The notes under the pieces: model-generated
Seen by the model: only the letters and a program-made list of their open reading frames with translations
The model's database searches: none
What the model was told of the DNA's origin: nothing
Shown here: positions 43,281-55,159 of the stretch, one piece after another
Position numbering within the stretch: the first letter of the stretch is position 1
How the letters are laid out: each line of letters begins with the position of its first letter
Made by a program: the position numbers and the translations under genes
Assembly (NCBI RefSeq): GCF_023343835.1
Contig: NC_064472.1
Location: forward strand, 8,547,469-8,611,468
Length of the DNA: 64,000 nucleotides
Source: Lagopus muta
Taxonomy: Eukaryota; Chordata; Aves; Galliformes; Phasianidae
Reading direction: 5' to 3'

Positions 43281-46200
43281 AAGCTTGGGGATCAAAACTC
43301 ATGTTAGAACATGGAGCTGGGAGAATTGGACTCTGGGAAGGGAAGACAGCCCAGCTCCTTACCTCAATTCACGTTTTTCAATAGTAAGTTTTTTAGTTCA
43401 TCAGGACTCTGAAGGGGATTGCATTGATTTCCATTATTTTATTAAAATACATCCAAAACATCTCATCTGGTGTCAGTGTTAGCTCCTGGAATTCTCCTAT
43501 GAGGTGCACGACATTAATTACCTTTATTTAAAACAGAATGATGTTCAAATGTAGCTGGCAAGCATCCAGGAGATCTGGGGATAGATGATGAGCAGGACTA
43601 GGGCAGGCTTCCAATGGACTGTATGCTGTAATACTGAGCCTCACCTCGCCAGCTTCCAGTGATGGGACTAAGGTCAAAACTTGTGTAAGAAAGGCATTCC
43701 AGCCTGTAGGGCAACAATTAATTTCTGGTTTGGAGCTGGCCCTCTGGGTTCAGGTAAAGTGGGTGCCCAGCTCTGCTTCTCTGATGCAAAATAGGAGTTT
43801 GAAACATGAAAACAGGGTTCCTGATAAGTCAGAAAAGCTGGAAAGTAGAAAAAAGAGGTGTTTACCGTTACTGCTATGAGCAGTTCGTTGTGTTGTTTAG
43901 CTTCTCACATCCAATTCTGAACAGGTTCCTGTCTGGCAGTAGACAGTCCTGAACAGGCAAGAACCGTTGCCAGTGAAGAAGCAAAGTATTTAGATCAAAC
44001 CTCTGAATAAAGTTAATGTGTGTTAAGTTCTTTTCACAGTCGCTGGAACCACGCTGTAATAACCTCTTTGCTTATAGAGGTTGTTTTTAAAAGTGAGAAT
44101 GGAGATATCAATCCGTGGTAGTGAAAGATGGAAAGTGATACTTACGAAGCCCTTGTTACTTACAAAGTCTCTTGTTATCCAGGAGGAATACCAGTGGGTG
44201 TTTTCCCTGCAGCGTTGCTCTTGCATCTGTAGTGAGTTTTCTGGATTTTGCATCATGGGGTGGCTGAAGCTGGGAGTGTGTTCTTGAGGTGGCTGATAGG
44301 GAATGAAGCCATGGAGTGGTGGGGATTAACCAAGTGCGGTAGGGGAAAGCTGCTTCTAAAGAAATGGCATAATGTGATGAGATTTGGATGTTTTGGGCGC
44401 CGTGCATCATTAGTTACTCTGGTACTGTTATGAACAAAGCTCGGTGTGGAAGTGTTGGGTTGAGGCTGGGTCTCTGAGATCAGCAGGTTGATTCACATGC
44501 CTGGTAAATGGCTTTCGGTGTTGTAACTTTGTCAGAGGTTGTTCTGCCTTTTGTGCTAGCTGCTGCTGAATTCTGAGATCTGTCTGTTACGATGAGAAGT
44601 GTGCAGGCAAAGTCCAAGCTGCAGACTGTGCTTGGAGCCAGAGCCCTAGTGCTGCCTGCCGGCGCCTGGCTGGCGCTGCTGGAGCTGACCGTGCCCCACG
44701 AGCTGTCCTTGTGCTGTCGTAGGTGAGTTGGTTCCTGGTTCTGATGTGGGTTTTCTGTGACACCTGGCTGGGCAGCTCTCCTTGCCCTCCGCCAGCTGGG
44801 CAGGCAGCTCGCTTCTGCTGAGATGATCTTTTACAATCAAACATTTTTACAGTCATTTGGATCACGTCTACTTTAGAAATTTTACCAGAGTTCTGTAGTA
44901 AACTGAATTTTATTTTAAATGATGTAAATTATTCAAATAAAATATCAAGCATCTGCATAGCATTAATAGTCTTTCTTTTACTTGCATACAAAAGTGATTC
45001 TGCCTTACTCAGTATTTATTGGATTGTATGCGGTCAGGCTCTCAAAATCTTAGCAAAAAACACACAACCTGCTGTAACAAAAATCATATATGTTCTTCAA
45101 GTTGAAATGAAAACCATTCATATCAGGTGTCAGTGCAGTATCAAACAGCTGGAGGGGGTGACACTGGCACTGGTAGCACACTCACATGGGTTAAAGCAGC
45201 ATCCAAGTAATAACCTGAGGGCGGAGAGGAGAACGGTACCATTTTCTGTAACTGCTCCTGTTGTTTCTTTTGCAAACTGCGAGCCCAGTTTTGGTGTCTC
45301 ACAGGCATGCAGCACTTCAAGCATGGCAGCAGCCCTGTTATTGCTGAAGAGAAGTGAGTTTTTGCAGTTAGGGTTGCTTTTTTAGTTTTTAATTTTAGCA
45401 GAGTCTCATGTCCAGCAGGGAATATAAACTGTGAATAGACTGCACCTGGTTCAATATAATTGTTAATCTCATGGATTAGCTAGATGGCTTCAGTTTTAAA
45501 AAGACTTTTAATTGCTACATATTTTTATAGCATTCCTGGCTGTTTCTGCATTGAACAAGTAGTTCCTGTTCTGAGGACTTATGCTGGTGCTCAGATTTGC
45601 CAGACTTGCTTGTTTTCCAGAGTAGACCTGCTGCACAGGTGGCTCAGTTTTAATAACGGAGAAAATGCCACTTTTCTTTCACTTGTGGGAATTTTTCCCA
45701 CTCCTCTGTCTTGTTACACCTCTGAAAATACTGAGGTTAGGACGTGCCGCATCATGCTGTGTGAATGGCTCTTATGTGTCGCGTTATGAATGCCCAGCTT
45801 GGCTAAGAGTCTGAACATGTTTTTGCTGAGTTGGTCTTTAAAAAGCAGTTCCCTACTGGGTTAAAGTACACTTAATTGATCCTCATGTCCCAAGTGCCAA
45901 AGTACATGGAGGGAAAGTTTTCCCCCCTCTACCAGCTAGCATTACATTGCTGCAGGACCTCTCATTTTCTTCTGACCTGTGACACATCCTGCATTCCCAC
46001 ATTCCTCTTCAAACTTATTTGCAAAAGTAAGGCAGCTCTGTGACGGCCTCATTTTGTGTGTTTGCTGAGAACAGTGGGAACTACTGTAATTGCTTGCATC
46101 TGTTTTTACTTTCAGAAGGTGTAAGGACTGCCTAGCTGCCTTGTGTTCTCCTTACCTTATGTATGGGGAAGCTAGCCCTGTCTCCAGGAGGACATGAGAT

Positions 46201-47299
46201 ACTGAGACTGAAGAATCTTGCTCCTGAATGCCTCATTTCTCTGAGGAAAGAAGGCTTCCTCAAACAGGAATGGGAGACCTCATTTCAGGTGTGATATGCT
46301 GGTAGCCTAAGACCTAAGATACTGGAACCATCCTGAAGGCCAACATCAACTCAGGCCCTGCAGGGGCTCCATTCTCTGCTCCACACAGCATTCTCACTTG
46401 CAAGATGGAGACTCTTCCATGCATACACCATAACCCCAATAGATCAGGGCACTAATGTAAGACCTTCTTCCTCAATTACAGTTGTAATCCTTCCCCTCCA
46501 CTTCTGCTACCCAGTGCTATGCTGTGTGATGTTCCTGGGAATGCTTGCACCAAATATGCAATCCAGATAACTGCGTAACTGCTATTGCTGTAGCTGTTGC
46601 TCTGCAACTCCCAGGCTCCTCTGGGTAGCTGCAGAAGCAAGCAGCAACATTCACAGCTGGTCAGAGAGCAGTTTTCATAACCATTGGCATTTATGCACTG
46701 AGCAAACTTTGATCTATTACAGGCATAACTGAGGAAACACTGAGGTGGCCAATTATGCTGTGGCAGCCCAAATTTTGGAATGACAGCGCTTGCACATTCT
46801 TGTTTACACTAGCACATTTCAAGGTCACTTGTGGCTTCAGCAAGAGGGGTTGTGTGACTCAACCATGATGCACACGTGGCAGCAGGGATCCTGCAGGGTT
46901 CCAACTGTTTGTTTGGTTGTTCTTGACTAAAACATCAGCTTTGTGCCCCAACAGCACTGTTAGCCTCTTAAATCCCACCACCTATAAGTGGACTCTTCTG
47001 ATGTGAAAAATCAACTGTCAACCCAGACCATGCACGCTCTGGCTGAGCTGTCACGCAGATATCAGACAGCATGCAGACAGTAAGCTTTGGATCCTTACTG
47101 TTAGCACCAGTGTGAAATTCAAGTGCTTAGTAACATGCTAGATGACCTACAGGATGAAGTCCCATGTACATAAGCCTTCTACTTGACCAATTGTTGGCTC
47201 TGACTTAAGTGACTTCTAGAAGTTATGGAGCATTAGTCCCAAGCAAAGAACAAATGCTCAAATAGTCATTTTTCTGAAGGGACCGGTACATCTTGTCCT
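43281..47299. other. Intergenic sequence between UBAP1 and KIF24
   Basis: About 4 kb with no recognised gene or interspersed repeat. One 44-codon open frame at 44592-44726 ends at a splice-donor-like site and is reported separately as a weak lead. GC rises locally at 44640-44720. Otherwise it is ordinary mixed sequence. Confidence 0.5.
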
Positions 47300-47816
47300 G
47301 CCTTGATTTTCATTTAATTTTGGACTTGTTCCTTTGGTATCCTTTAACAGTGCCTTCTCTCTGTTTCCTCACTTCTGTTTGCAAGTACTTTTCTGGATGG
47401 CTTTTGAACATTTCTACTTGTACCTTGCTTCAAAATGCTGTGTGTTTTTTTCCTTTCTCTCCAATTTTCATGGCTGAATAGAAGTGCCTCTTACACAAGA
47501 AGCTCTGAATACTGTGTACAGGACTGCCAGCTGCTTGGTGAGATATTTACAGGCTGCTGAACGTCACATATAGGAAGGGTGCAGCTCATTGTGGGGTGTT
47601 AAAGAAATAGAATCCTTGTGGTAGTCAAGCCAAGTAGCCACCTTTCATTTACTGAGAATTTTCTCCAACCTTATCTAAATTGCACACCAATCACAAACAT
47701 CAAACTAAAAGCAATCCCCTACCCATCTACACCCTGCAGCACCAGCTGCAGTGAAACACTGGCTGGGTCCAAAACTGTTCTGGTGCTGTTCTTGTGCATG
47801 TGTAAGAAAGGAGGGT
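47300..47816 (-). other. KIF24: KIF24 3'UTR (predicted, end uncertain)
   Basis: The sequence is downstream of the KIF24 stop. No AATAAA is seen on the minus strand within the first 0.5 kb. A weaker ATTAAA lies at 47318-47313 and is only a candidate. The UTR may be longer. Confidence 0.35.
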
Positions 47817-47960
47817 CTAAACCGGTGGAGACGTTTGCAGAGATATGTCAGGACTAGAAGAATCAGATAAATAGATCTGAAGCTGAGCTCTCATGGTTTG
47901 GATACACTTTGACTTCAGTACCAAGATTTCATCTAGCTTAACGATGAAATTCTGAAAATC
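47817..47960 (-). CDS. KIF24: KIF24 terminal coding exon (with stop)
   Basis: Acceptor CTTTCCCAG|GATTTT at 47961/47960 is followed by 47 codons and TAG at 47819-47817. The sequence DFQNFIVKLDEILVLKSKCI is followed by QTMRAQLQIYLSDSSSPD and ISLQTSPPV. It matches the mammalian end (F-x-x-QLDEI-x-x-LKSKCIQ-x-LRxQLQLYL). No start codon lies in it, so it is found only by reading frame and splice site. The phase joins MSGT to DFQNF exactly. Confidence 0.94.
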   Translation of the reverse strand, partial: DFQNFIVKLDEILVLKSKCIQTMRAQLQIYLSDSSSPDISLQTSPPV

Positions 47961-49843
47961 CTGGGAAAGAAGGCAAAAAGAAAATTAGAGAACAAGAGTA
48001 GCAACAGGTTGTAGCATATTTTTGGTATTGTTTTCCATTCTGCAGTGGAATGCATTTAATCAGTTTTTCCTTCTTGATGTCCTGACTCTCGTAAACAGCA
48101 GAACTCAATGCCTCTAAATACTGAATAGCAACCTGCCATACAGTAGGATAAAATGTGATATGAAACTAATTAAAACTGAAATGGATGCAGTTGTTTTTAA
48201 GTAGGGCTTGCATTAATAAGGGAGCACTCAGAGCAGAATTTGGTGCCCTTGTTGACTGGTCAGTCAGGATCCTCAGGGCTAGGGACTACAGCTACTGCCA
48301 CACAAAAATTAGTAATTTTCAGCCTTGTTTAGCAGCACCCCAGCTATCAGGTGCACTCTATGTCTTATCCACTATCTTGTCCTCTGTCCTGCAAGGACAC
48401 TGACACTGTAATGAAGACTAGCCCAGCTGTCCCAGCTTATGTTTCATAAGCACTTTAAACACAACATGGTTCAGTACATGGCTGGTCTTGGCAGGAACCT
48501 CTCCTGTGGATCTAAGTTTCATGGCTGGAAAAGTTGCAGCCATCTGTAAATGGAAGGATATAAACTGGTGTGGGAGTCCAAGCTTATTTCATTGCTCAAA
48601 GAAAGGTCATGCTGTGAAATATGTCCAATAGTGTTAAGTTATTCATCTATTGCTGGAAGGCCTGGCAAGACTGTCATAATTCTGCTAGTTAGAAAATGGT
48701 GCTTGCTACAAGGGGCAAAGAAATGTCAGGCTATGGAGCTGGCTAGTCTCCAACTGCCTGGGATCAACTGGCCCAACAATTACCAAGAAAAACCTCAAAA
48801 TGCAGCTGTGAGAATGAAAAAAAGGTTGCCTTTTATCACTGCACTTTCTGCCACAAAATTAATGCAGTTAATTGCTCTTGTGCTGCTTTGCAAACTTTCA
48901 TGTGTTATCTGGGAATGCATCACATGCAGCTGGAAATCACAGCATATAAACCACATGATGGCTCCATTCCAAATTCCCTGAGGGTAAAGTCCCTGTAGCT
49001 ACACTACAAATCTGAACTGTGAAAGCAATTAAAAGTCATTTTGGTAATGTAATGCAGTAATGGAATTTGGCTTTATTGATAAGACAAAGGATTGGGAAGG
49101 GCAGGAAGTTCTCACTGAAAAATGTTAATTACTGAGGTGAGAGAAGAGGCTTGCCACAGTGCTGTGACACACATCTACTAGGAGGCAGGAGAAACTGAGG
49201 ATGGGAATTGCACGGCTGGTAGTGCAGGCGTTGGTCCTGAGCTTTAGCCTTTACTAGTGTGAAGGTAAGCAGATAAGCCAAAGAACACTTGAGTGACAGA
49301 AACTCGTGAAGGCCTAAGACACAGCAGTTATTGACTCAATGAGTTAGCTAGCACTCAGGTTGAGTGGGGCTCGGGGTGGCATATCTGCAGCGTGATAAGC
49401 AGGGGGATCTCGGAAGGAAGGCACTGTGGCACCCACTATACCACCAACTGTGGCATCCCACCTCATGTTCTATGGGTGTACTGTTTTCTGCAGAATTAAT
49501 TTACTTGGTTCAGTCTGTGAGGAGGAAAATCTTGGCCTGGAAAGCTGCCCTGTTTGGTGCAGTCCAGTACTAAGGACACAAAATAAGGTGAAGTTGTCTT
49601 ATCAGAAAAAAGCAGTTCAGAGTTGGGCCATCAGCTCCCTTCTCCCACAGCAACCAGGCAGTGTGGGAACTAGCAAAGCCATGCTGGGTACTAAAATGGT
49701 GCAGGCTCTGTTAGGACTCGGGGAGGCACCAGAGAATGAGGAGAAAATCACAAGACATGTCACTTCATTAATTCAGGTTAACGATCTTCCGAATCAATTA
49801 TGCAGGCTCAATGGGCAGTGAAATCTTCATCTAAAACACTTAC

Positions 49844-49937
49844 CGTTCCTGACATCTGATTTATCAAGTGTTCTTCCTTGAAGCACAAGGATGCCATTTC
49901 ATCCAGCTGCTGCCGATGGGCCTGAATCATAGCCTGT
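49844..49937 (-). CDS. KIF24: KIF24 penultimate exon
   Basis: Acceptor TTAACCAG|ACAGGC and donor GGAACG|GTAAGT. The first base completes the Gln of EKAQ, then 31 codons read QAMIQAHRQQLDEMASLCFK and EEHLINQMSGT. This is the conserved C-terminal helix of KIF24 (QAHxxQLDEM...GFKEE in mammals, with Cys in place of Gly here). Confidence 0.94.
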
Positions 49938-50807
49938 CTGGTTAACAGAGAATTATCCTTGGTTACGCAGCCCGCTGCACTACCTTTAATTGCTATTAGG
50001 CACCAATAAAGGTCTAAGAAGGAGGGATGCCCCATTGGAAGCCCCTCTGTCCTGTGCTCCCTGGCATTGAGGCAATGCACACCAGTGCTCCTTGAAGTGG
50101 ACTGCACTTTTTGGGTAAAGAAGACCTTGATGACCAAGGGTTTGCTCTGGGAGAAGTGACTGCAGACTGCTGGCAGAGCAGCACATACTACTTTTTACCA
50201 TGCAGAAATGTAGGAGCAAAAACATACATACATCTGCTAAGACTGAGAACTGGTAAGTCACTTTGGTGAAAATAGGCAGGCACAGTGGGAAGGTAGTGCT
50301 GCTATTCCCTCCTCTCAGTAAGTTTCTCTGGCCAACAATAAATTTTCTGTCACGTGAATGCTGACAGTGGCAGCCCTACATCTAAAGCTTCAGTGACCAG
50401 CTAGTTGCTTTTGCTGTTTTTCTTTCCATGGTGATGCAACAGCTATCACCTGCTTTTTAATGGGAGATTTTGATGTATTTTAGGTACTTAATAGCTTACA
50501 GAAAGCCAATCCATTACTAAGAATTTCAGCTTATGTTATAGTATTAGTTCTTCCAACATTATCCTACAAAACTCTAATAAAATAATTGGCTTCCTGTGAG
50601 ATTTTAAAATATCGCTAAATAAAAGGCAATTATATATATTTATATAAGATAATGAGCATAAATTAACATTAATTTTATTAAATAATTATTTCAGTGATTG
50701 ATTTTCTATCTGTTTTTAAGAAGCATTATATACAAATAAAGGTAAAGGTACCACAAGCCTAGAACTTATGTGCTTCATAGTAAACATTAGTGACAAGCAA
50801 GACTTAC

Positions 50808-53231
50808 TGTGCCTTTTCTAGGACCTCCTTGTGCAGTTTTCCCACTTCTGATACAGCACTTGGAGAGCCTGTGTTGCTGCTCGATGGGCTGTCTGCATTT
50901 GCTAATGGCTTAGTAACTTTGGTTGCAGATCTTGGATCTAGAGCAAAAGCTTCTTGGGTAAAAATAGTCTGCACCGATTTGCTCTTAAGCAACCCTATTT
51001 CCTCACTGCTGAATGATGACTTAGCTGAGTCTTCAGAACAAGTCAAGTCCTCATTTCTCAGTCCTGACGTGGGCTGCAAGAGGCCGCATTCCTGAGAGGG
51101 GGACTGGACTGCATAATCTGTATTGCCCCCTGTTAGGAAGCACGATGCACCTGAAAAATAGCTCTTCTCAGTTAGCTCAGTGTTTATTTTCTGAGACTTA
51201 ACATTTGGTCTTTGACTTGAGTCAGATTTTCCTGAACTACCAGTGTTCTCATTAACATCAACATCACACTGTCTGCCATCTGAGTATTCTTTGCACTTTT
51301 TGCTATGGAGAAACAAAGCACCCTCTCTCTCTTCCCTGGCTTCTGTGGATTCAGCTGTGGATGTTTCTGTCAGGTCATTTCCAACAACAAAACTGTGAAG
51401 AACTCCTTGATTTGATGAACCTGAGCCCTGATGGCAGCAGCACGGCTTCACACCACAGCAGGTGGGTGAGAGCCACTTGTCCCCTGCTTGTGGGGAATGC
51501 TGCAGGATGCAGTGTCTCGCACCACGACGTGCTTGCTCCCTCAGTTCCAGCATGCTGTCTGTTAGAGCTCTGTTCCTTGTGCACTGCCAGGTCTCCTCCT
51601 CAAACCTTATCTGGGAACTGTGCACTTTCCTGCCCAACATCTGTTTCACATGAGGAGGCTTTACTCGTTTAGAAGAAACATTCTCTGTATCAGTTCCTTC
51701 CTCATAGTCAAGAAGAGATGGAACAAGAGGGGCCATTAGCTCAGAACTGAATTCTGAGGAACAACTGGAAGATCTGCAATGGTTAACATCATTCTTTCGA
51801 CTTTTCCACTTACTATCTCCTGTAACATCCTGTCCATCCAAAGTGGATTCCTCTTTCTCCTGCTGGAGGAGAATCTGTTTGCGTTCTGGAGCTACCAATT
51901 TCAATATAGGAGGAACGTATGGGTTTGAAAGACCCTTTTCTGGAGTCGAGGTATCTTCGGTGGAGTAAGACAGACATCCGAGTTTGGATTTGTACTGCTT
52001 ATGATCTGCTAGGAAGTCTTTGCTTTTATTCCAGTTACAAGCAGGATCCTCTTGTAAGCAGTAAGGTTTCTCTGCGGTGTTGCTCGAAGACAGCCCAACA
52101 GCTAAGTCATAGCTCCAGTCAGTCAGAGTTTTGCTGCAACCTGCATTCTTAATGGATTCCTCCATCTTTGGTCTGCCCTCACTAGAATCCCAGCTGTCAT
52201 CTATTTCATTTTCTTGTGTGGGTATTGCATAGTTAAAAAATAAGTCCTGTCGCTTTTGGCCTTTTTGCTCTTCCTCAGTTCCTTGTTCTCTTTGATGGAG
52301 GAAAAAAGAATGCTGACTGCACTTGTTGCTGTTTCTTCTTTTTACATTCTTTTGACTGCAGACAGGTGAGAAAGAATCTTCACTGAAATCACTGTCATCG
52401 AGATCTTCCAGCTGCATCTCCTCTTTGCACTGTGCTTCAGTGGCAGTAGGACTTAGCTCCTGCTTCACTTGAATCTCCTGGGGCTTGTATTGTGTCAAAA
52501 ACCTCTCAAGAGGTTGGTAGCTCTGTTTTTGCTGCAGAATAGGTGGCTGCTGAAATTGCTGGTGATAGAGGCGTAAATGCTCCTCCCTTTCTTTCTGAAA
52601 TGGAGGCAGATTTGTCCATGCTTCAACATACTGTTTAGCAAAGGTGTGCCCCCATTCTTGCCTGCTGTCAGAAGGCAGATTTCCATCTCCAAGGGAAAAA
52701 TCATCTCTAGAAACAAACTGTTTCTGCACAGGTTGCACAGTCTGGACTTTCAGGCACTGGGCAGGTGCTTTGTCTTGCATGTATCTGTCTCTTTGGAGAC
52801 TTTCTTTTGTTTCTGCTGTGGCAGCATTTTTGATGATAAAATCCTTTGCAACGTGGCTCTTCTCAGAGCAAGAAGACAGGTCATCAGTTTTCTTCTTCAA
52901 CTGATGTCCTAACCGTAGGACTCCCTTAATTGGACTACTGTGATGGAACCACAGTGAGCTGGAATTTCCTTTGTAGACATGTCCTTTGCTGACTCCCTTG
53001 GGTGTAGAGGTCAAAGGGCCACTAAGTGGCTGGAGTGCTGGAGGGCAAATCTTTGTTTTTGTAGCACCTGAAGAATGGTGGAAGCCTAGCTTCACTTTCT
53101 TTGGAGAGCTTTTTTCTCCGGGTGGCAAAGAGGGAGAGTTTTGGACTCGTTTTGGAGATACGTTTCCAGCTGTCCGACGTCTGTTTGTGACAGGTGTAGA
53201 ACATTTAATCCCCTTCTTCAACTCTTTGACC
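50808..53231 (-). CDS. KIF24: KIF24 large tail exon (about 808 codons)
   Basis: Acceptor TTTACAG|GGTCAA at 53232/53231 and donor GCACA|GTAAGT at 50808/50807. It begins RVKELKKGIKC (neck linker to motor), then a low-complexity basic stretch with SPKRVQNSP and SSPKKVKLGFHH. Conserved islands follow: KVQTVQPVQKQFVSRDD, EAWTNLPPFQKEREEHLRLY, HQQFQQPPILQQK and LEDLDDSDFSEDSFSP. The rest is Ser/Glu-rich and poorly conserved, with short islands such as EKPYC. In family knowledge this tail carries the CP110-binding region. The frame is open throughout, which is strong coding evidence. The open frame extends slightly past the acceptor to 53263, but that part is intron. Confidence 0.97.
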
Positions 53232-53464
53232 CTGTAAATGAAGTTTGCTTTAGAAGCTGTCATGCTTTTAGATAAGTGTCATGAGAACAAACAAATGCTT
53301 TCACATATTAAAGCTAAATACTGTCATGATTTCTGTTTTAATTATCGGCGATTGAGGCAGGCATCAAAGCAATACTAATTTTCCTACGAAAATTCCTAAA
53401 CAGGATAGGCCTGTAGCAGTACTTTGAAGTGCTTCCTTGAATAGTGTGTAAGAGTTGGACTTCA

Positions 53465-54025
53465 GTCATCAATCGTAGGTATATGTACAGACTGGAAGAA
53501 GAATCAATTGAAAGCAGCCCTGTGGAGAAGGACTTGGGGGTCCTGATGGACAAAGAGCTGGACACGAGCCAGCTGCATCAAACTAAGGGTGGTAGCAGGA
53601 AGAGGGACAGGGGACTGTTTTACCTCAGCTCTGCCACTGTGAGGCCCCATTTGCAGTACTGTATAAGTCTGGGGACCCCAGCACAGGAGGGATGTGGAGC
53701 TGTTGGGGAGAGTCCACAGGAATGCCACAAAGGGGATCAGAGGGCTGGAGCATCTCTACTATGAAGACATGATGAAGGATCATGGCTTGTTTAGCTTGAA
53801 GAAGGCTCCTCTACACCTCATTTCAGCCTTCCAGTACTTAAAGGGAGCTTATAAATGGGATGGAAACAAACTTTTTACATGATCTGGTGGTGACAAAACA
53901 AGGGGCAATGGCTTTTAACTTAAAGAAGGTAAGTTTCGGTTAGATGTTAGGTGGAAATTCTTTACTCAGAGGGTAGAGAGGCACAGGCTGCCCAGAGAAG
54001 ATCCTACATAAGAGTGGAACAGGTA
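53465..54025 (+). mobile_element. CR1 LINE fragment in KIF24 intron
   Basis: CR1 in plus orientation, antisense to KIF24. It has 'cctgtggagaaggacttggg', 'gtgaggccccatttgcagta', 'gatcagagggctggagcatc' and 'agaggcacaggctgcccaga'. The 3' tail is missing. It fills most of the 0.9 kb intron between the large tail exon and the last motor exon. Confidence 0.88.
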
Positions 54026-54152
54026 AGGATTTTATTTGCATTGTGAAATTACATTTTCTGTTAAAGTCAGCATTTGCAATGTAACCATAAAAATTACACC
54101 TTACTTTTTCCATGGTGTTTTTCACTTTGGCAAGACTGAACTTCATCTCCTA

Positions 54153-54263
<111 letters not shown>

Positions 54264-55087
54264 CTAGGATTAGAAGGAAAAACTAAGTTTAAGATCCTTA
54301 GCAATCCATATATTTACTTTTAATCTATGCTTGTTCTTATTTACACAAAATATGTAGCAAAGTGATTGACTTCAGCATGGAACTTATGAAAAGTTAGACT
54401 AAGTTACCTTGAATTTCCTGTACATTAACAATCTGTGTAGAGGCAGATTAATGACAGGTGGTGCACAGTAACTCTTCCTTTTTTTTTCTTTTTAAATGTA
54501 GTTTTCTTGTCTGAATTCATCTTGACATTCTTTGTTTACAATTTAAAATGAATATGAGTGTTAATTAGTGCTTTGAATAAGCCCTTGCATCTTCTGCCTC
54601 AAGGTTGCCCATATGCTTCATTCCTCAAAACATATGCCACAACTGCAGTGAAGAAATGATCAGAATTTCCACTACTTTTATTGCACAGAAGGTCTAAGAT
54701 TGTTTACAGAGTGGATGGAACTCTCAAAGAACCTGTTTCAGTAGTTACTCACAACGAGAATACCTAATTATGACTAGTCCATGGAGCTCTTCCTATAAAA
54801 ATACCCGCAAAACAATGGAGATTCAATCCCAGAATTTGGGATTTAAGGCACTTTTGTGGAAGCTGTGCTTCTGTGTTTGCTGGTTTGTTTGTTTTAAGCC
54901 ACCATGCCAGTCCCCAGATTGACTGGGGGAGCTGGCAGCTGGCCTCAGACCTGTGATTATCTTTCAAATTATTTTTTGAAAGAATTATGCATTTCTCTTC
55001 AAGGGTTTAATAGCAGTTACTGTTTCTTGATTTTCATTTTGTCCTCACTAGGGAAGTAGCTACTATTGTTACCTTTGCTCCTTTTAC

Positions 55088-55159
55088 CTGAGTTAACTTG
55101 CTTTGTCGGAAAGGTGTATGTGCATGCTCCTGATCCAAGGCCCGAATGCATTCCTTTAG
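55088..55159 (-). CDS. KIF24: KIF24 motor-domain exon (24 residues)
   Basis: Acceptor CGATAG|CTAAAG and donor ACTCAG|GTAAAA, phase 0 on both sides. It reads [20 protein letters not shown] then KLTQ. This contains the microtubule-binding loop and the conserved PFRxSKLT motif of kinesin motors. Confidence 0.96.

Noticed and set aside
43022-43482. Open frames with long Lys/Thr/Asn or Phe/Leu/Val runs
   Set aside because: They are translations of the A-rich low-complexity tract.
53232-53263. ATG-started extension (MTASKANFIY) of the KIF24 tail exon
   Set aside because: It lies upstream of a clear TTTACAG acceptor, and the correct preceding residues (RYADR) come from the exon at 54154-54263.
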